From: Methanobacteriota archaeon | GTDB lineage: Archaea; Methanobacteriota; Methanobacteria; Methanobacteriales; Methanobacteriaceae | Direction of reading: 5' to 3' | Length of the DNA stretch: 64,000 nucleotides | NCBI GenBank assembly: GCA_023411115.1 | Contig: JAEYPF010000019.1 | Span: forward strand, 124,001 to 188,000 | In this document: piece after piece, positions 1-7,746 of the stretch | How positions within the stretch are numbered: the stretch's first letter is position 1 | Layout of the letters: every line of letters begins with the position of its first letter | The notes under the pieces: generated by a model | Databases searched by the model: none | What the model was told of the DNA's origin: nothing | The model's input: the letters and a program-made list of their open reading frames with translations, nothing else | Position numbers and translations under genes: made by a program

Positions 1-18
1 TATTTGAGAGGTGAACTC

Positions 19-465
19 ATGTATGAAAAAATTTTATTGCCCACAGACGGTTCTGAAAATGCCAAACGAGCTGCAGAACATGCCATTCAAATTGGAAGTA
101 AAAGCGGTGCTGAAATTATAGTTTTAAATGTATTTGAAGCACCAAGGCTTGCAGGCATCAGATCAGCTGATAAGACAGAATTGATGAATAGATTAGAACA
201 GGAGGGACAGAAAGCCTTCGATGATATTTCAAACATATGGATGGGAATTAAAAATGGCGGAAAGTGCCAGAAAGATGTTAAATTAAATTTAATGTTTAAA
301 GAAGGTTCTCCATCAGATATTATACTTAAAACTATAGATGAAGAAGATATTGACCTTGTTGTCATGGGTACTTCGGGAAAACATGGTATTAATCGATTTT
401 TAGTGGGGAGTGTGGCTGAAAATACCATGAGATCAGCGCCATGTCCTGTTTTAGTGGTGCGTTAA
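19..465 (+). CDS. Universal stress protein, UspA family
   Basis: Cytoplasmic nucleotide-binding stress protein of about 148 residues, the usual length for a single UspA domain. It opens with the family strand [14 protein letters not shown] and ends with the ATP-binding signature GTSGKHGINRFLVGS followed by PCPVLVV. I start it at the ATG at 19 because GAGGTGA lies just upstream; the TTG at 4 would put the ribosome binding site inside the gene. The next gene is a close paralogue with an almost identical start region, so this is a tandem duplication. The exact stress or ligand cannot be read from sequence. Family assignment is firm. Confidence 0.93.
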   Translation: MYEKILLPTDGSENAKRAAEHAIQIGSKSGAEIIVLNVFEAPRLAGIRSADKTELMNRLEQEGQKAFDDISNIWMGIKNGGKCQKDVKLNLMFKEGSPSDIILKTIDEEDIDLVVMGTSGKHGINRFLVGSVAENTMRSAPCPVLVVR

Positions 466-503
466 TATTCAGCCAGTTTATACATAAGCAAAAATTAATC
501 CAA

Positions 504-513
504 TTTATATAAT
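504..513 (+). promoter_or_regulatory. TATA box for the second UspA gene
   Basis: TTTATATAAT sits about 65 bases upstream of the ATG at 578, in an AT-rich gap of 112 bases. Its form fits an archaeal TATA element, predicting transcription start about 25 bases downstream. It suggests the second UspA gene has its own promoter rather than depending only on read-through. Inferred from sequence form only. Confidence 0.45.
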
Positions 514-577
514 ATTTGAATCCATAACAATTAAAATATATATTAATGAGTGATATATTATTCTAAGAGGTGAATTC

Positions 578-1027
578 ATGTATAAAAAAATTTTATTGCC
601 CACAGACGGTTCTGAGTATGCAAATAAAGCTGCAAAGCAAGCAATTTGGATTGCAAGCGTAAGCGGTGCAGAACTTATAGCTTTGAACGTAATTGAAACA
701 TCATCACTGGTTGGATTGCCAGCAGAAGATCTTATAGTGCGAATTAAAGAAATGCTAAAAGAAGAAGGGCGTAAATCACTGGAAAAGATTGCTGACATAT
801 TAAAAGAAAGTAAAATTGAAGGTGAATGCCAAAAAGAGGTTAAATTGACCATGAGTACTGGAGAAGGTTCTCCTTCAGATGTCATAATCAAAACAGTGAA
901 AGAAGAAGATGTCGATCTTATTGTAATGGGTACTTCAGGAAAACATGGATTGGACCGATTTTTACTTGGAAGTGTGACTGAAAATGTGGTAAGATCAGCA
1001 CCATGTCCGGTTTTAGTTGTTCATTAA
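578..1027 (+). CDS. Universal stress protein, UspA family (tandem paralogue)
   Basis: 149-residue UspA-domain protein, a close paralogue of the preceding gene: both begin with Y-(E/K)[10 protein letters not shown] and both carry GTSGKHG-(I/L)-(N/D)-RFL-(V/L)-GS with a terminal PCPVLVV. The ATP-binding glycines are intact, so it should be an ATP-binding rather than non-binding UspA. GAGGTGA lies 5 bases before the ATG, and the leader AAGAGGTGAA(C/T)TCATG is shared with the first copy. It is followed by a CBS-domain gene, another adenine-nucleotide sensing family, which may mean an energy-status theme. Function beyond stress response is inference. Confidence 0.93.
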   Translation: MYKKILLPTDGSEYANKAAKQAIWIASVSGAELIALNVIETSSLVGLPAEDLIVRIKEMLKEEGRKSLEKIADILKESKIEGECQKEVKLTMSTGEGSPSDVIIKTVKEEDVDLIVMGTSGKHGLDRFLLGSVTENVVRSAPCPVLVVH

Positions 1028-1082
1028 ATATTAAAATTCTATTTTATAGTTATTTTTAATTTACATATTAGTTGGTGTAACG

Positions 1083-1919
1083 ATGATTATAAAAGAGGTA
1101 ATGTCAGAGGATATACACTATATACAGGTTCCAGGAAACCGTTTAAATGCCTTGGAGCTAATGAGAGAAAAGAATGTATCAGGGCTGCCTGTTGTAAAAT
1201 CTGGAACAAAGAAGCTTGTTGGAATAGTTACAAGATCAGATCTTGTAAATAACCCTGATGAAGAACAAATAGCTCTTTTAATGACTAGAAATCTGGTAAC
1301 AACTACTCCAGATGATGACATTAAAGATGCTGCAGAAAAAATGATAGATAACAATATAAGAAGGGTTCCAGTTGTTCAAGATGGGGAATTAGTTGGTCTG
1401 GTAACTGCATTTGATCTAATTGAAAATGCATTATGGAAGCTGGATCTTAAAGAACCCATTGAAGATTATATGCTTAAAAACATCCCTACAACATGGGAAA
1501 GAACTCCTTTAAATGTAGCTTTTGAAATAATGAGATATTCTGGTTTCAAAGTGCTACTTGCCCTAAATAAAGATGGTAAATTGTCTGGAATACTCACTGA
1601 AACTGATTTTATAAACGAAAGTGAAGTTGTTTCTGAGCGAACAGTCCACAATACATCTGTAGGTACCGAAGGGGATAAATGGTCATGGGATAGTACAAAC
1701 GTCCTGTATGTCATAACAAATCATCTTAAATTTTCTGATAAGGATGTTAAAGACGTTGCAGCAACTGATGTAATAACAGCCACCACAAGAACTTCAGTAA
1801 CAGAATGTGCCAATAAAATGAGGCATCATAATATTGAGCAGATACCAGTTATAGATGTTGATGGGGAGTTAACGGGGCTTGTAAGAGCTACAGATCTAAT
1901 AAAAGCAATTAAGGATTAA
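1083..1919 (+). CDS. Four-CBS-domain protein
   Basis: 278-residue soluble protein made only of CBS domains: about residues 1-55, 60-115, 125-180 and 222-276. Each has the V-x-x-A-x-x-x-M ... (L/I)PV ... G-x-(V/L)-T-x-x-D pattern. Two CBS pairs (Bateman modules) normally bind adenosine nucleotides or S-adenosyl compounds and act as energy or ligand sensors. The third domain is the most divergent ([17 protein letters not shown]). No enzymatic or DNA-binding domain is attached. The next gene starts one base after its stop, so the two are probably co-translated. The ligand is unknown. Confidence 0.88.
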   Translation: MIIKEVMSEDIHYIQVPGNRLNALELMREKNVSGLPVVKSGTKKLVGIVTRSDLVNNPDEEQIALLMTRNLVTTTPDDDIKDAAEKMIDNNIRRVPVVQDGELVGLVTAFDLIENALWKLDLKEPIEDYMLKNIPTTWERTPLNVAFEIMRYSGFKVLLALNKDGKLSGILTETDFINESEVVSERTVHNTSVGTEGDKWSWDSTNVLYVITNHLKFSDKDVKDVAATDVITATTRTSVTECANKMRHHNIEQIPVIDVDGELTGLVRATDLIKAIKD

Positions 1920-1920
1920 G

Positions 1921-2346
1921 ATGTCAGAAGCATTACTTACTCTCAAACTGGCCTCACAGAAAGGAAATATAAGAGTTGTTTCCAAGCTCGATGGTGAAGT
2001 AGCTGTTAAAACAATACTGTTGAAGTTGATTCTTGGATACTGCTGGTGGGCAAACATTCCAGTAGTGGAAACAATATTTAACCTACTTGAAGAAACCATT
2101 AAAAATACAATTAAAGAGGTTTATAACTACGATGATCTTATTATAGATTATGATTATAGGGCGAATGACCTTTTGGAAAATGCACCTCTTGTTGAAATCT
2201 TTATAAACAAAGTAGTAGTTGATGGAACAGAAATTGAAGTCACTGGGAGGTATATCTCCCTGGAAGGCGATGATAATAGAGGATTCTGGGAAAAACTTAC
2301 CAGTTCTAGAAGAAAAGTAGATAATAATGTGCGTAAGGAACTCTAG
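1921..2346 (+). CDS. Conserved hypothetical protein, coupled to CBS gene
   Basis: 141-residue protein that I do not recognise. It looks like a soluble alpha/beta protein, with one short hydrophobic stretch (ILLKLILGYCWWANIPVVETIF) and a charged C-terminus. The ATG lies one base beyond the stop of the CBS-domain gene, with no separate promoter and no clear ribosome binding site, so it is likely translated by coupling. Codon use resembles its neighbours. The tight linkage suggests a partner or target of the CBS protein, but this is inference from position only. Confidence 0.7.
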   Translation: MSEALLTLKLASQKGNIRVVSKLDGEVAVKTILLKLILGYCWWANIPVVETIFNLLEETIKNTIKEVYNYDDLIIDYDYRANDLLENAPLVEIFINKVVVDGTEIEVTGRYISLEGDDNRGFWEKLTSSRRKVDNNVRKEL

Positions 2347-2361
2347 CGAATAAAAAAAGTT

Positions 2362-2392
2362 AAATTATTCAATTATTTTATTGAAATAATTT
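2362..2392. terminator. Bidirectional hairpin between convergent genes
   Basis: AAATTATTCAAT and ATTGAAATAATTT pair as a near-perfect stem (one bulged A) around a 6-base T-rich loop, flanked by A and T runs. It sits between the convergent hypothetical gene and the LarE-like gene, where terminators for both strands are expected. Archaeal termination mainly needs T-runs, so the hairpin itself may be secondary. Confidence 0.45.
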
Positions 2393-2414
2393 TATTTAAT
2401 CCTTTTACTGTTTT

Positions 2415-3470
2415 TTAATTTAATTTTCGCCTAATACGTGGCAGAACATCAATTAAAAGCTTTTCTGCATCTTCTTTATCTGCCACACGTCTTGCAACGA
2501 TTTTGCCCGTCCTGAAAACAGTTATATTTCTTCCTTTTATCTCAAGCATCGCTATTCCCATTTCTTGTGAGCATTTAAGCGATCCTAACTTTTCAAGTTC
2601 TGCACATGTATTTTCAATATCAACTTCATATGGCAGTTCTGTCTCAAACATTATTTTATTTGCTTCATCTTTACATGGTTTATAAACCACTAATTCTTTC
2701 CCTGGCTCGCCATAACCGCTAATATCCAGTGCAACACGTTTAAAACCAACCGCCTTTAATTCTGAATTTATATGATTTAAAGTTCCCATGTTTAAAAGTT
2801 TTTCTATATCTCCGACTTCAATTCTGGCAATGTCATTATCATCCCTTACTCTCACAGGGCCCTCCCTAACCATATTTTTAATTAGAGATTCAGCATAACT
2901 TATTCTATTTATTTTTTTGGGAGTTATTTCACTGTATCTTGAAATTCTGGTTGCAAAGCATGTTGTAGATGTTGAATAATGTATATCTAGCTTTTCAAGA
3001 GTTTTACGCACATCTTCCTCGGTAAAACCAGCATATACAAGGGGGCTAACTATATTTTTTTCATAATTGACCATTATTCCTGGACGATCTTCCAGTAAAT
3101 CGCTGATATTTGTCCCGTCGATAATGGTATCAATTCCTTTCTCTTTTGCTATTTCTTGTAACTTACCATACATCTGATTTTTGCAAATAAAACACCTGTT
3201 AGGTAAATTTGATTTGAAAGCTTCATTTTCTAAGAGATTGTATCTAACTACTTCATGTGAAATCCCAATTTCTTTTGCAATCTGTGAAGCATTACTTACA
3301 CAGTCTGAAGGTAAAACTCCATTATCTACAGTTACAGCTATTGCCCCTTTACATACCTCTTTTGCTATCTGTGCAATTAGTGTACTATCTGCACCACCAG
3401 AAAAAGCAACTATAACTTCTTTATCCTTAAGATAATCTTTCATTCTCTCTATTTTTTCATCGATATCCAT
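2415..3470 (-). CDS. larE: LarE-like ATP-dependent sacrificial sulfur transferase
   Basis: 351-residue PP-loop ATP pyrophosphatase. The PP-loop SGGADS is at residues 24-29, a Cys-x-x-Cys pair (RCFICK) at 93 and 96, and a third Cys (TTCFATR) at 171. Position 171 matches the Cys that LarE proteins use as sulfur donor or iron-sulfur ligand when thiolating pyridinium dicarboxylate for the nickel-pincer cofactor. It is longer than the roughly 270-residue standard because of a C-terminal extension from about 270 containing a small alpha/beta unit (ITVFRTGKIVARR). No LarA, LarB or LarC is seen here. It follows the TfuA gene by about 50 bases in the same direction, so it may supply sulfur for thioamidation instead; that link is inference. 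Confidence 0.82.
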   Translation of the reverse strand: MDIDEKIERMKDYLKDKEVIVAFSGGADSTLIAQIAKEVCKGAIAVTVDNGVLPSDCVSNASQIAKEIGISHEVVRYNLLENEAFKSNLPNRCFICKNQMYGKLQEIAKEKGIDTIIDGTNISDLLEDRPGIMVNYEKNIVSPLVYAGFTEEDVRKTLEKLDIHYSTSTTCFATRISRYSEITPKKINRISYAESLIKNMVREGPVRVRDDNDIARIEVGDIEKLLNMGTLNHINSELKAVGFKRVALDISGYGEPGKELVVYKPCKDEANKIMFETELPYEVDIENTCAELEKLGSLKCSQEMGIAMLEIKGRNITVFRTGKIVARRVADKEDAEKLLIDVLPRIRRKLN

Positions 3471-3521
3471 AAACTCAGCCTTATAACTTAATAAATTGGT
3501 AAATCTAATTTGAATAATTAT

Positions 3522-4172
3522 TTAATCTATCATATTTTTAATGTATTTTACGACGTCAATGGCGTCCTGCTGTTTAATATCAATTCCATGTTCATCTAAA
3601 AATTTCTTAAGTTCTCCGATTTTAATATCATCAATATCAACATTTTTAAAAACCAGATCATAAGTCCTTTTTGGATAAAATATAGATTTTGCAGTTTTAA
3701 ACAATTTATTGAACTCATCTTCAGATATTATTCCTTCATCAAGCATCATTTTGAAGTTATATGCCATGCTGACAAGGGAATCTGAGAGCTGTTCTAAATT
3801 GAGGGGATTAATTACAATAGCTACGTCATCATCAGATTCAATATGGCCGTTTTTATATTGGTTGTAAACGTAGCCTATTCCAATCATTCCAAAATCATCA
3901 AGCTCAGATGCTCGAAGGGCACCCATACTTGCCCCTCCCACAACAGTTATGCCTTTTTTAAGGGCTTCCAGTATTTCACGGTGGGAAACTGCAGGCTGCT
4001 GGTGAAAAACACCATCTATAATGCCTATTATGTCGGGATCATCATTTAAAGCTTCTGTTACATCTCCTCTTTTAATAGGGGGACGATAATCAGCATCTAA
4101 AATTTTTCCTGCTTCATCATGATTTAGTGATGGTCCAGTAAATATTATGATATTTTTTTTGTTTGAATGCAA
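3522..4172 (-). CDS. tfuA: TfuA-related McrA-glycine thioamidation protein
   Basis: Belongs to the TfuA family, recognisable from IIFTGPSLNHDEA, IIDGVFHQQPAVSHREILEAL and VGGASMGALRASEL. In methanogens TfuA works with YcaO to convert a glycine of methyl-coenzyme M reductase subunit alpha to thioglycine, helping deliver sulfur. The reading frame extends to a TTG at 4193, but I choose the TTG at 4172: GGAG ends 8 bases upstream of it, giving 216 residues that begin just before the conserved NIIIFTGPSL strand. No ycaO gene is next to it; a LarE-like sulfur transferase follows downstream. Family call is strong, start is moderate. Confidence 0.85.
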   Translation of the reverse strand: MHSNKKNIIIFTGPSLNHDEAGKILDADYRPPIKRGDVTEALNDDPDIIGIIDGVFHQQPAVSHREILEALKKGITVVGGASMGALRASELDDFGMIGIGYVYNQYKNGHIESDDDVAIVINPLNLEQLSDSLVSMAYNFKMMLDEGIISEDEFNKLFKTAKSIFYPKRTYDLVFKNVDIDDIKIGELKKFLDEHGIDIKQQDAIDVVKYIKNMID

Positions 4173-4316
4173 AATTATGTCTCCTTTACCCAAAATAATA
4201 GTATATATAGTCTGAAATTAATTTTGGGATGAAAAATGCATATTGGTAGATATGCTTGCAATATTTATTATATTTTTATGCTCGGAATTGTTGAATTATT
4301 TAAATTAAAGGTAAAG

Positions 4317-4390
4317 TTTATATAGTCAGTGTAACAATGTTTTGTTACATAGGCCATTAAATGATATTGTACTAGTCTATCATTTGATGG
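4317..4390 (+). promoter_or_regulatory. TATA box and two inverted repeats upstream of the YhbD-like regulator
   Basis: TTTATATA at 4317-4324 is a good archaeal TATA box. About 10 bases downstream, where transcription should begin, is a perfect inverted repeat: GTAACAA (4331-4337), TGTT loop, TTGTTAC (4342-4348). A second, larger one follows: CCATTAAATGATA (4354-4366) and TATCATTTGATGG (4378-4390), 13-base arms with one T-G wobble around an 11-base spacer. The first is well placed as a repressor operator. The second could be another operator or an mRNA leader hairpin. The adjacent gene encodes a MerR-like DNA-binding protein, so autoregulation is plausible but unproven. Confidence 0.5.
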
Positions 4391-4452
4391 TGATTTGAGC
4401 TGATAAAGATTTTAGACGATAAATTAACCAAAATTATCACAATGGGAGTGAT

Positions 4453-5082
4453 TTGCGTATGGAAAAAGATTTAATATCCAAAAAAGAACTTTTGGAACTC
4501 ACTGGAATTTCTTATGGGCAGCTTTACCGCTGGAAACGGAAAAACCTTATACCGGAAGAATGGTTCATTAAGAAATCCACATTCACTGGTCAGGAAACAT
4601 TCTTTCCCCAAGACAGGATACTGGACCGGATTGAGAAAATAAAAAACATGAAAGGAGACGTATCTCTGGATGATCTGGCCGATATGCTCTCTCCAAACTT
4701 AATGGAAATGGTTCTTGAAAGGGAAAAATTGGTGGAACGGAACATTGTTTCAAAAATCACAATGGACTTTTACACCAAAGAGAAAGGAGAGATGGAAAAA
4801 TTTGCCTTTGAAAAGATGCTCTATCTTTACATCCTAAATAAACTGTTTGAATCTGGAATAATTAATTTTGGAGAGGGAAAAATCATATTAAATCTTTTAG
4901 AGGAGCAATATCCTAAATTTAAGGGAAAAGGTGGCGATCTACTTTTCTTACGTAAGCTTGGGATTTCAAGCTGCTGTTTAGTTTCAAGTGTTTGTGATAT
5001 TTTCTTTGAAGACAGCATGAAAATCGTTGAAAGGCTGAACCTTTCAGATTTAATCGAGGAATTGAAAATTAAAATAGCTTAA
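4453..5082 (+). CDS. YhbD-type MerR-like regulator (DUF4004 family)
   Basis: Up to 209 residues. The N-terminus (KKELLELTGISYGQLYRWKR, then LIPEEW and QETFFPQDRILDRIEKI) is a MerR-type winged helix with the tryptophan-containing turn and downstream helix. The layout matches Bacillus YhbD (DUF4004), whose gene lies beside the bactofilins yhbE and yhbF. The C-terminal 100 residues are helical and of unknown role. Start is either TTG at 4453, 5 bases after GGGAGTGAT, or ATG at 4459. The bactofilin-like gene begins 14 bases downstream, so they form an operon. I infer that it regulates the bactofilin-ABC module, probably through the inverted repeats upstream. Confidence 0.72.
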   Translation: MRMEKDLISKKELLELTGISYGQLYRWKRKNLIPEEWFIKKSTFTGQETFFPQDRILDRIEKIKNMKGDVSLDDLADMLSPNLMEMVLEREKLVERNIVSKITMDFYTKEKGEMEKFAFEKMLYLYILNKLFESGIINFGEGKIILNLLEEQYPKFKGKGGDLLFLRKLGISSCCLVSSVCDIFFEDSMKIVERLNLSDLIEELKIKIA

Positions 5083-5096
5083 ACATGGTGAAATTT

Positions 5097-5768
5097 ATGA
5101 AAAAAAATATAGGAAACTTAAAAATCAACGGCAGTGGAAGTTCAGCCGGAGGTAAATATGACTCTGTAGTTATAAATGGAAATGGAAAAATATATGGAGA
5201 TTTAGATTGTGTTTATTTGAAGGTTAATGGGCAGTGCACTGTGAATGGCAATGTGAAAGCAAATTCTGTCAAAATAAATGGCAATGGTTCAATAAAAGGG
5301 AATTTAGAATCAGAAAAAGCTAAAATTAATGGTACGGCGGATATTGATGGAAATTTATCCGTAGAAAAAGCCGAAACTTATGGAAGTATCAATGCTAATG
5401 GAGATTGCAATGCCGAAATTTTCAAAATAGAAGGTACATTTGAGATTGAAGGGCTTTTAAATGCAGGTGAACTGGAACTTAGCCTATATGGGCCATCAAA
5501 AGCACATGAAATAGGCGGTGAGAAAATTACGGTTAAAAGAAAAGGAAAATACGACTTTTTAGGCCTAAGATATTTAATCGGTAGCAATAAAGAACTTACT
5601 GCAGATATCATTGAAGGTGATGAAATCTATCTTGAAAATACCCAGGCCAAAGTTGTGAGGGGAAATAACATAGAATTAGGTCCTGGTTGTGAAATTGAAT
5701 TGGTAGAGTACAAAGATAGCTTTAAACGGGATGAAAAGGCTGAAGTTGGTACTCATAAGCAAATATAA
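5097..5768 (+). CDS. Polymer-forming (bactofilin-like) protein, copy 1
   Basis: 223-residue protein whose first 120 residues are short glycine-rich repeats of about 9-11 residues alternating strand and turn (K-I-N-G-N-G-x-I-x-G-(D/N)-L), typical of the right-handed beta-helix of bactofilins. The C-terminal half (KAHEIGG, LTADIIEGDEIYLENT, KVVRGN, IELVEY) continues a beta fold seen in the YhbE/YhbF branch. No signal peptide or membrane helix. GGTGA lies 5 bases before the ATG at 5097; the ATG at 5085 lacks a binding site. The gene at 7747 is a close paralogue. Bactofilins self-assemble into filaments on membranes; that role here is inferred from family. Confidence 0.83.
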   Translation: MKKNIGNLKINGSGSSAGGKYDSVVINGNGKIYGDLDCVYLKVNGQCTVNGNVKANSVKINGNGSIKGNLESEKAKINGTADIDGNLSVEKAETYGSINANGDCNAEIFKIEGTFEIEGLLNAGELELSLYGPSKAHEIGGEKITVKRKGKYDFLGLRYLIGSNKELTADIIEGDEIYLENTQAKVVRGNNIELGPGCEIELVEYKDSFKRDEKAEVGTHKQI

Positions 5769-5790
5769 AGTATGTGATTAGGTGGAAAAT

Positions 5791-6720
5791 ATGACGATTA
5801 ACGTAATTGAAGTTAAGTCCCTTCTAAAGAAATATGGGGATTTCACCGCTGTAAATAACATATCATTTAATATCAAAAAAGGTGAAGTATTCGCATTTTT
5901 AGGCCCTAACGGTGCTGGTAAGACCACAACGGTTGAAATGATGGAATGTCTTAAAAGTTTAACTGCAGGGTCTATAAACATTCTGGGATATGACATAAAA
6001 AAGGATGAGATAGAAATTAAACGGAGAATTGGTGTTCTTCCGCAGGATTTTAATGCCTTTGGGATGCTAACAGTTTACCAAAACATTGATTATTTCGCTC
6101 AAATGTATCCAAAACACGTAAACGTGGACGATCTTATTAAAATGCTGGGTTTGGAAGATAAAAGAAACACTCTATTTATGAATCTTTCAGGTGGTCTTAA
6201 ACAGCGTGTAGGGATAGCCATATCGCTGGTAAATGATCCTGAAATAGTTTTTCTAGATGAACCAACCACTGGACTTGACCCAAAGGCAAGAAGAGACGTA
6301 TGGGGTGCAATAAGAGATTTAAAAGTTCGTGGTAAAACCATAGTTCTTACAACTCATTATATGGATGAGGCTCAAAATCTCGCTGATAGAGTGTGCGTAT
6401 TACACGACGGTCGAATTATTGATGAAGGAACACCTGAAGACTTAATAAGCCTTTATGGTGGTGATAAGACGCTTATTATCCGAAAATGTAGCGAAAAAGC
6501 GAAAAATGAACTTATTAAAACTATTCATGAATACACAGTTGATGGTGATAATATATTGGTGAAATTATCTGGCGAAGATGATATGAAAATAATATCTAAA
6601 GCAATTTCTATCATTGATACAGGTAATTCGGTTTGTGAGGAATTGTACATTAAAAAAGCAACGCTTGAAGATGTATTTTTAAATTTAACTGGTGATAAGC
6701 TCATTGAAGGAGGAAAATGA
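5791..6720 (+). CDS. ABC transporter ATP-binding protein (ABC-2 type, DrrA-like)
   Basis: 309-residue ATPase subunit. Walker A GPNGAGKT is at residues 38-45, the signature LSGGLKQR at 132-139, Walker B VFLDEP around 153-158, and the switch histidine in TTHYMDEA soon after. The roughly 90-residue C-terminal extension is typical of DrrA/CcmA-type exporters. GGTGG lies before the ATG at 5791; the GTG at 5782 is less likely. The permease gene begins immediately after the TGA, so the pair is translationally coupled. It powers an exporter lying between two bactofilin-like genes. The substrate cannot be told from the sequence. Confidence 0.93.
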   Translation: MTINVIEVKSLLKKYGDFTAVNNISFNIKKGEVFAFLGPNGAGKTTTVEMMECLKSLTAGSINILGYDIKKDEIEIKRRIGVLPQDFNAFGMLTVYQNIDYFAQMYPKHVNVDDLIKMLGLEDKRNTLFMNLSGGLKQRVGIAISLVNDPEIVFLDEPTTGLDPKARRDVWGAIRDLKVRGKTIVLTTHYMDEAQNLADRVCVLHDGRIIDEGTPEDLISLYGGDKTLIIRKCSEKAKNELIKTIHEYTVDGDNILVKLSGEDDMKIISKAISIIDTGNSVCEELYIKKATLEDVFLNLTGDKLIEGGK

Positions 6721-7476
6721 ATGTCAAGAATTATCACAGATATGAAATACAGTTTTATAGAAACTTTTAATGACAAACCAAATATTTTTTTACTCTTTAT
6801 ATTACCAACTCTTATGTTTCTGTTGTTAGGAAATGTACTGGGAGGTCTGGGAAGCCAATTACCAAATAATGCCGCTTCTGGTATGAGCTACTTTGATTTC
6901 CTGCTTCCAGGGATATTGGCTTTTTTTGTTATGACTGCTGCACAAATGGCAGCAGGAACTATTGTCCATTATCGTAGGTCTGGTGTGTTTCGAAAGCTTT
7001 CAACAACACCAATTTCAAATATGGAATGGATTGCTGCGAGGATCATTATGTGGATTATCTTAACACTTCTTACACTGGCTGTAGCTATCTTTGCGGCATG
7101 GCTGATAATGGGCATACATCCTAACATTAATTTGATAAGCCTGCTATTGATGGTCGCTGGAACTGCATTATTTGCAGGGCTGGGAATACTCATTGCCAAC
7201 TTCGTTAAAAATGAAGAAGCTTCAATGACCATTACATTATCCCTAACATTCCTGTTAGCGCTTGTTTCAGGGACTTTCATACCCGTGGAGACTATGTCAT
7301 GGCCTCTACAGTATCTGGCAAAAATATCTCCTCTAACCTACTTAAGCGAAGGTTTAAGAAGTTCTATGATTACTGGAAATACTGGAGACGCAGTTACTGA
7401 CCTGTTAATTGTTACAGGAATTGGAATTGTATTATTTGGGGTAGGAGTCGCATTATTCAATTGGAAAGAGGATTAA
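6721..7476 (+). CDS. ABC-2 family transporter permease
   Basis: 251-residue integral membrane protein with six predicted helices: about residues 21-41, 55-78, 102-128, 137-161, 168-190 and 222-243. This is the standard ABC-2 arrangement. The stretch SGTFIPVETMSWPLQYLAKISPLTYL before the last helix is a hallmark of DrrB/NodJ-type permeases. Its ATG abuts the TGA of the ATPase gene, so the two form one exporter. It is followed by a structured repeat region and then the second bactofilin-like gene. Export of a drug, lipid or polysaccharide precursor is possible; nothing chooses among them. Confidence 0.92.
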   Translation: MSRIITDMKYSFIETFNDKPNIFLLFILPTLMFLLLGNVLGGLGSQLPNNAASGMSYFDFLLPGILAFFVMTAAQMAAGTIVHYRRSGVFRKLSTTPISNMEWIAARIIMWIILTLLTLAVAIFAAWLIMGIHPNINLISLLLMVAGTALFAGLGILIANFVKNEEASMTITLSLTFLLALVSGTFIPVETMSWPLQYLAKISPLTYLSEGLRSSMITGNTGDAVTDLLIVTGIGIVLFGVGVALFNWKED

Positions 7477-7478
7477 AA

Positions 7479-7720
7479 GAGGTGGAAGGAAATCGTAGCT
7501 TATGAAACCAAAGGTTTCGTGCTCCAAAAATTCGTAGCCTTCAAAAACCTATGATTTTTGATACTCCGAAAATCCTATGGATTTTCGAGAGAATTTTTGA
7601 GAGATTTCCTGAACCCCAAAAAAATAGAAAATTTTTTTGGAGGTTGAAGGAAAACTGTCAAATCTTTGATTTTGACACACGCAAAATCGAAGTTTTTGCA
7701 TGCTATGTTTTTCCTGAACC
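7479..7720. repeat. Multi-hairpin repeat cluster A (two units)
   Basis: Two units share ends of the form GGTNGAAGGAAA ... TTTCCTGAACC. Unit 1 (about 7481-7615): outer stem GGAAATC 7488-7494 with GATTTCC 7603-7609, enclosing hairpin GAAACC-AAA-GGTTTC (7504-7518) and a second branch AAAAATTC 7526-7533 with GAATTTTT 7591-7598. That branch holds TCAAAAA/TTTTTGA (7541-7561) and the perfect CGAAAATCC-TAT-GGATTTTCG (7567-7587). Between the units is CCAAAAAAAT/ATTTTTTTGG (7616-7640). Unit 2 (7641-7720): outer AGGAAAA 7648-7654 with TTTTCCT 7709-7715, enclosing GTCAAA/TTTGAC and GCAAAA/TTTTGC. It fills the gap before the second bactofilin gene. Confidence 0.75.
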
Positions 7721-7746
7721 AAATATGAAGTATTTGGAGGAATTTT

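Noticed and set aside
5085..5096. ATG at 5085 as start of the first bactofilin gene
   Set aside because: GGTGA lies between it and the ATG at 5097, so the later start is better supported.
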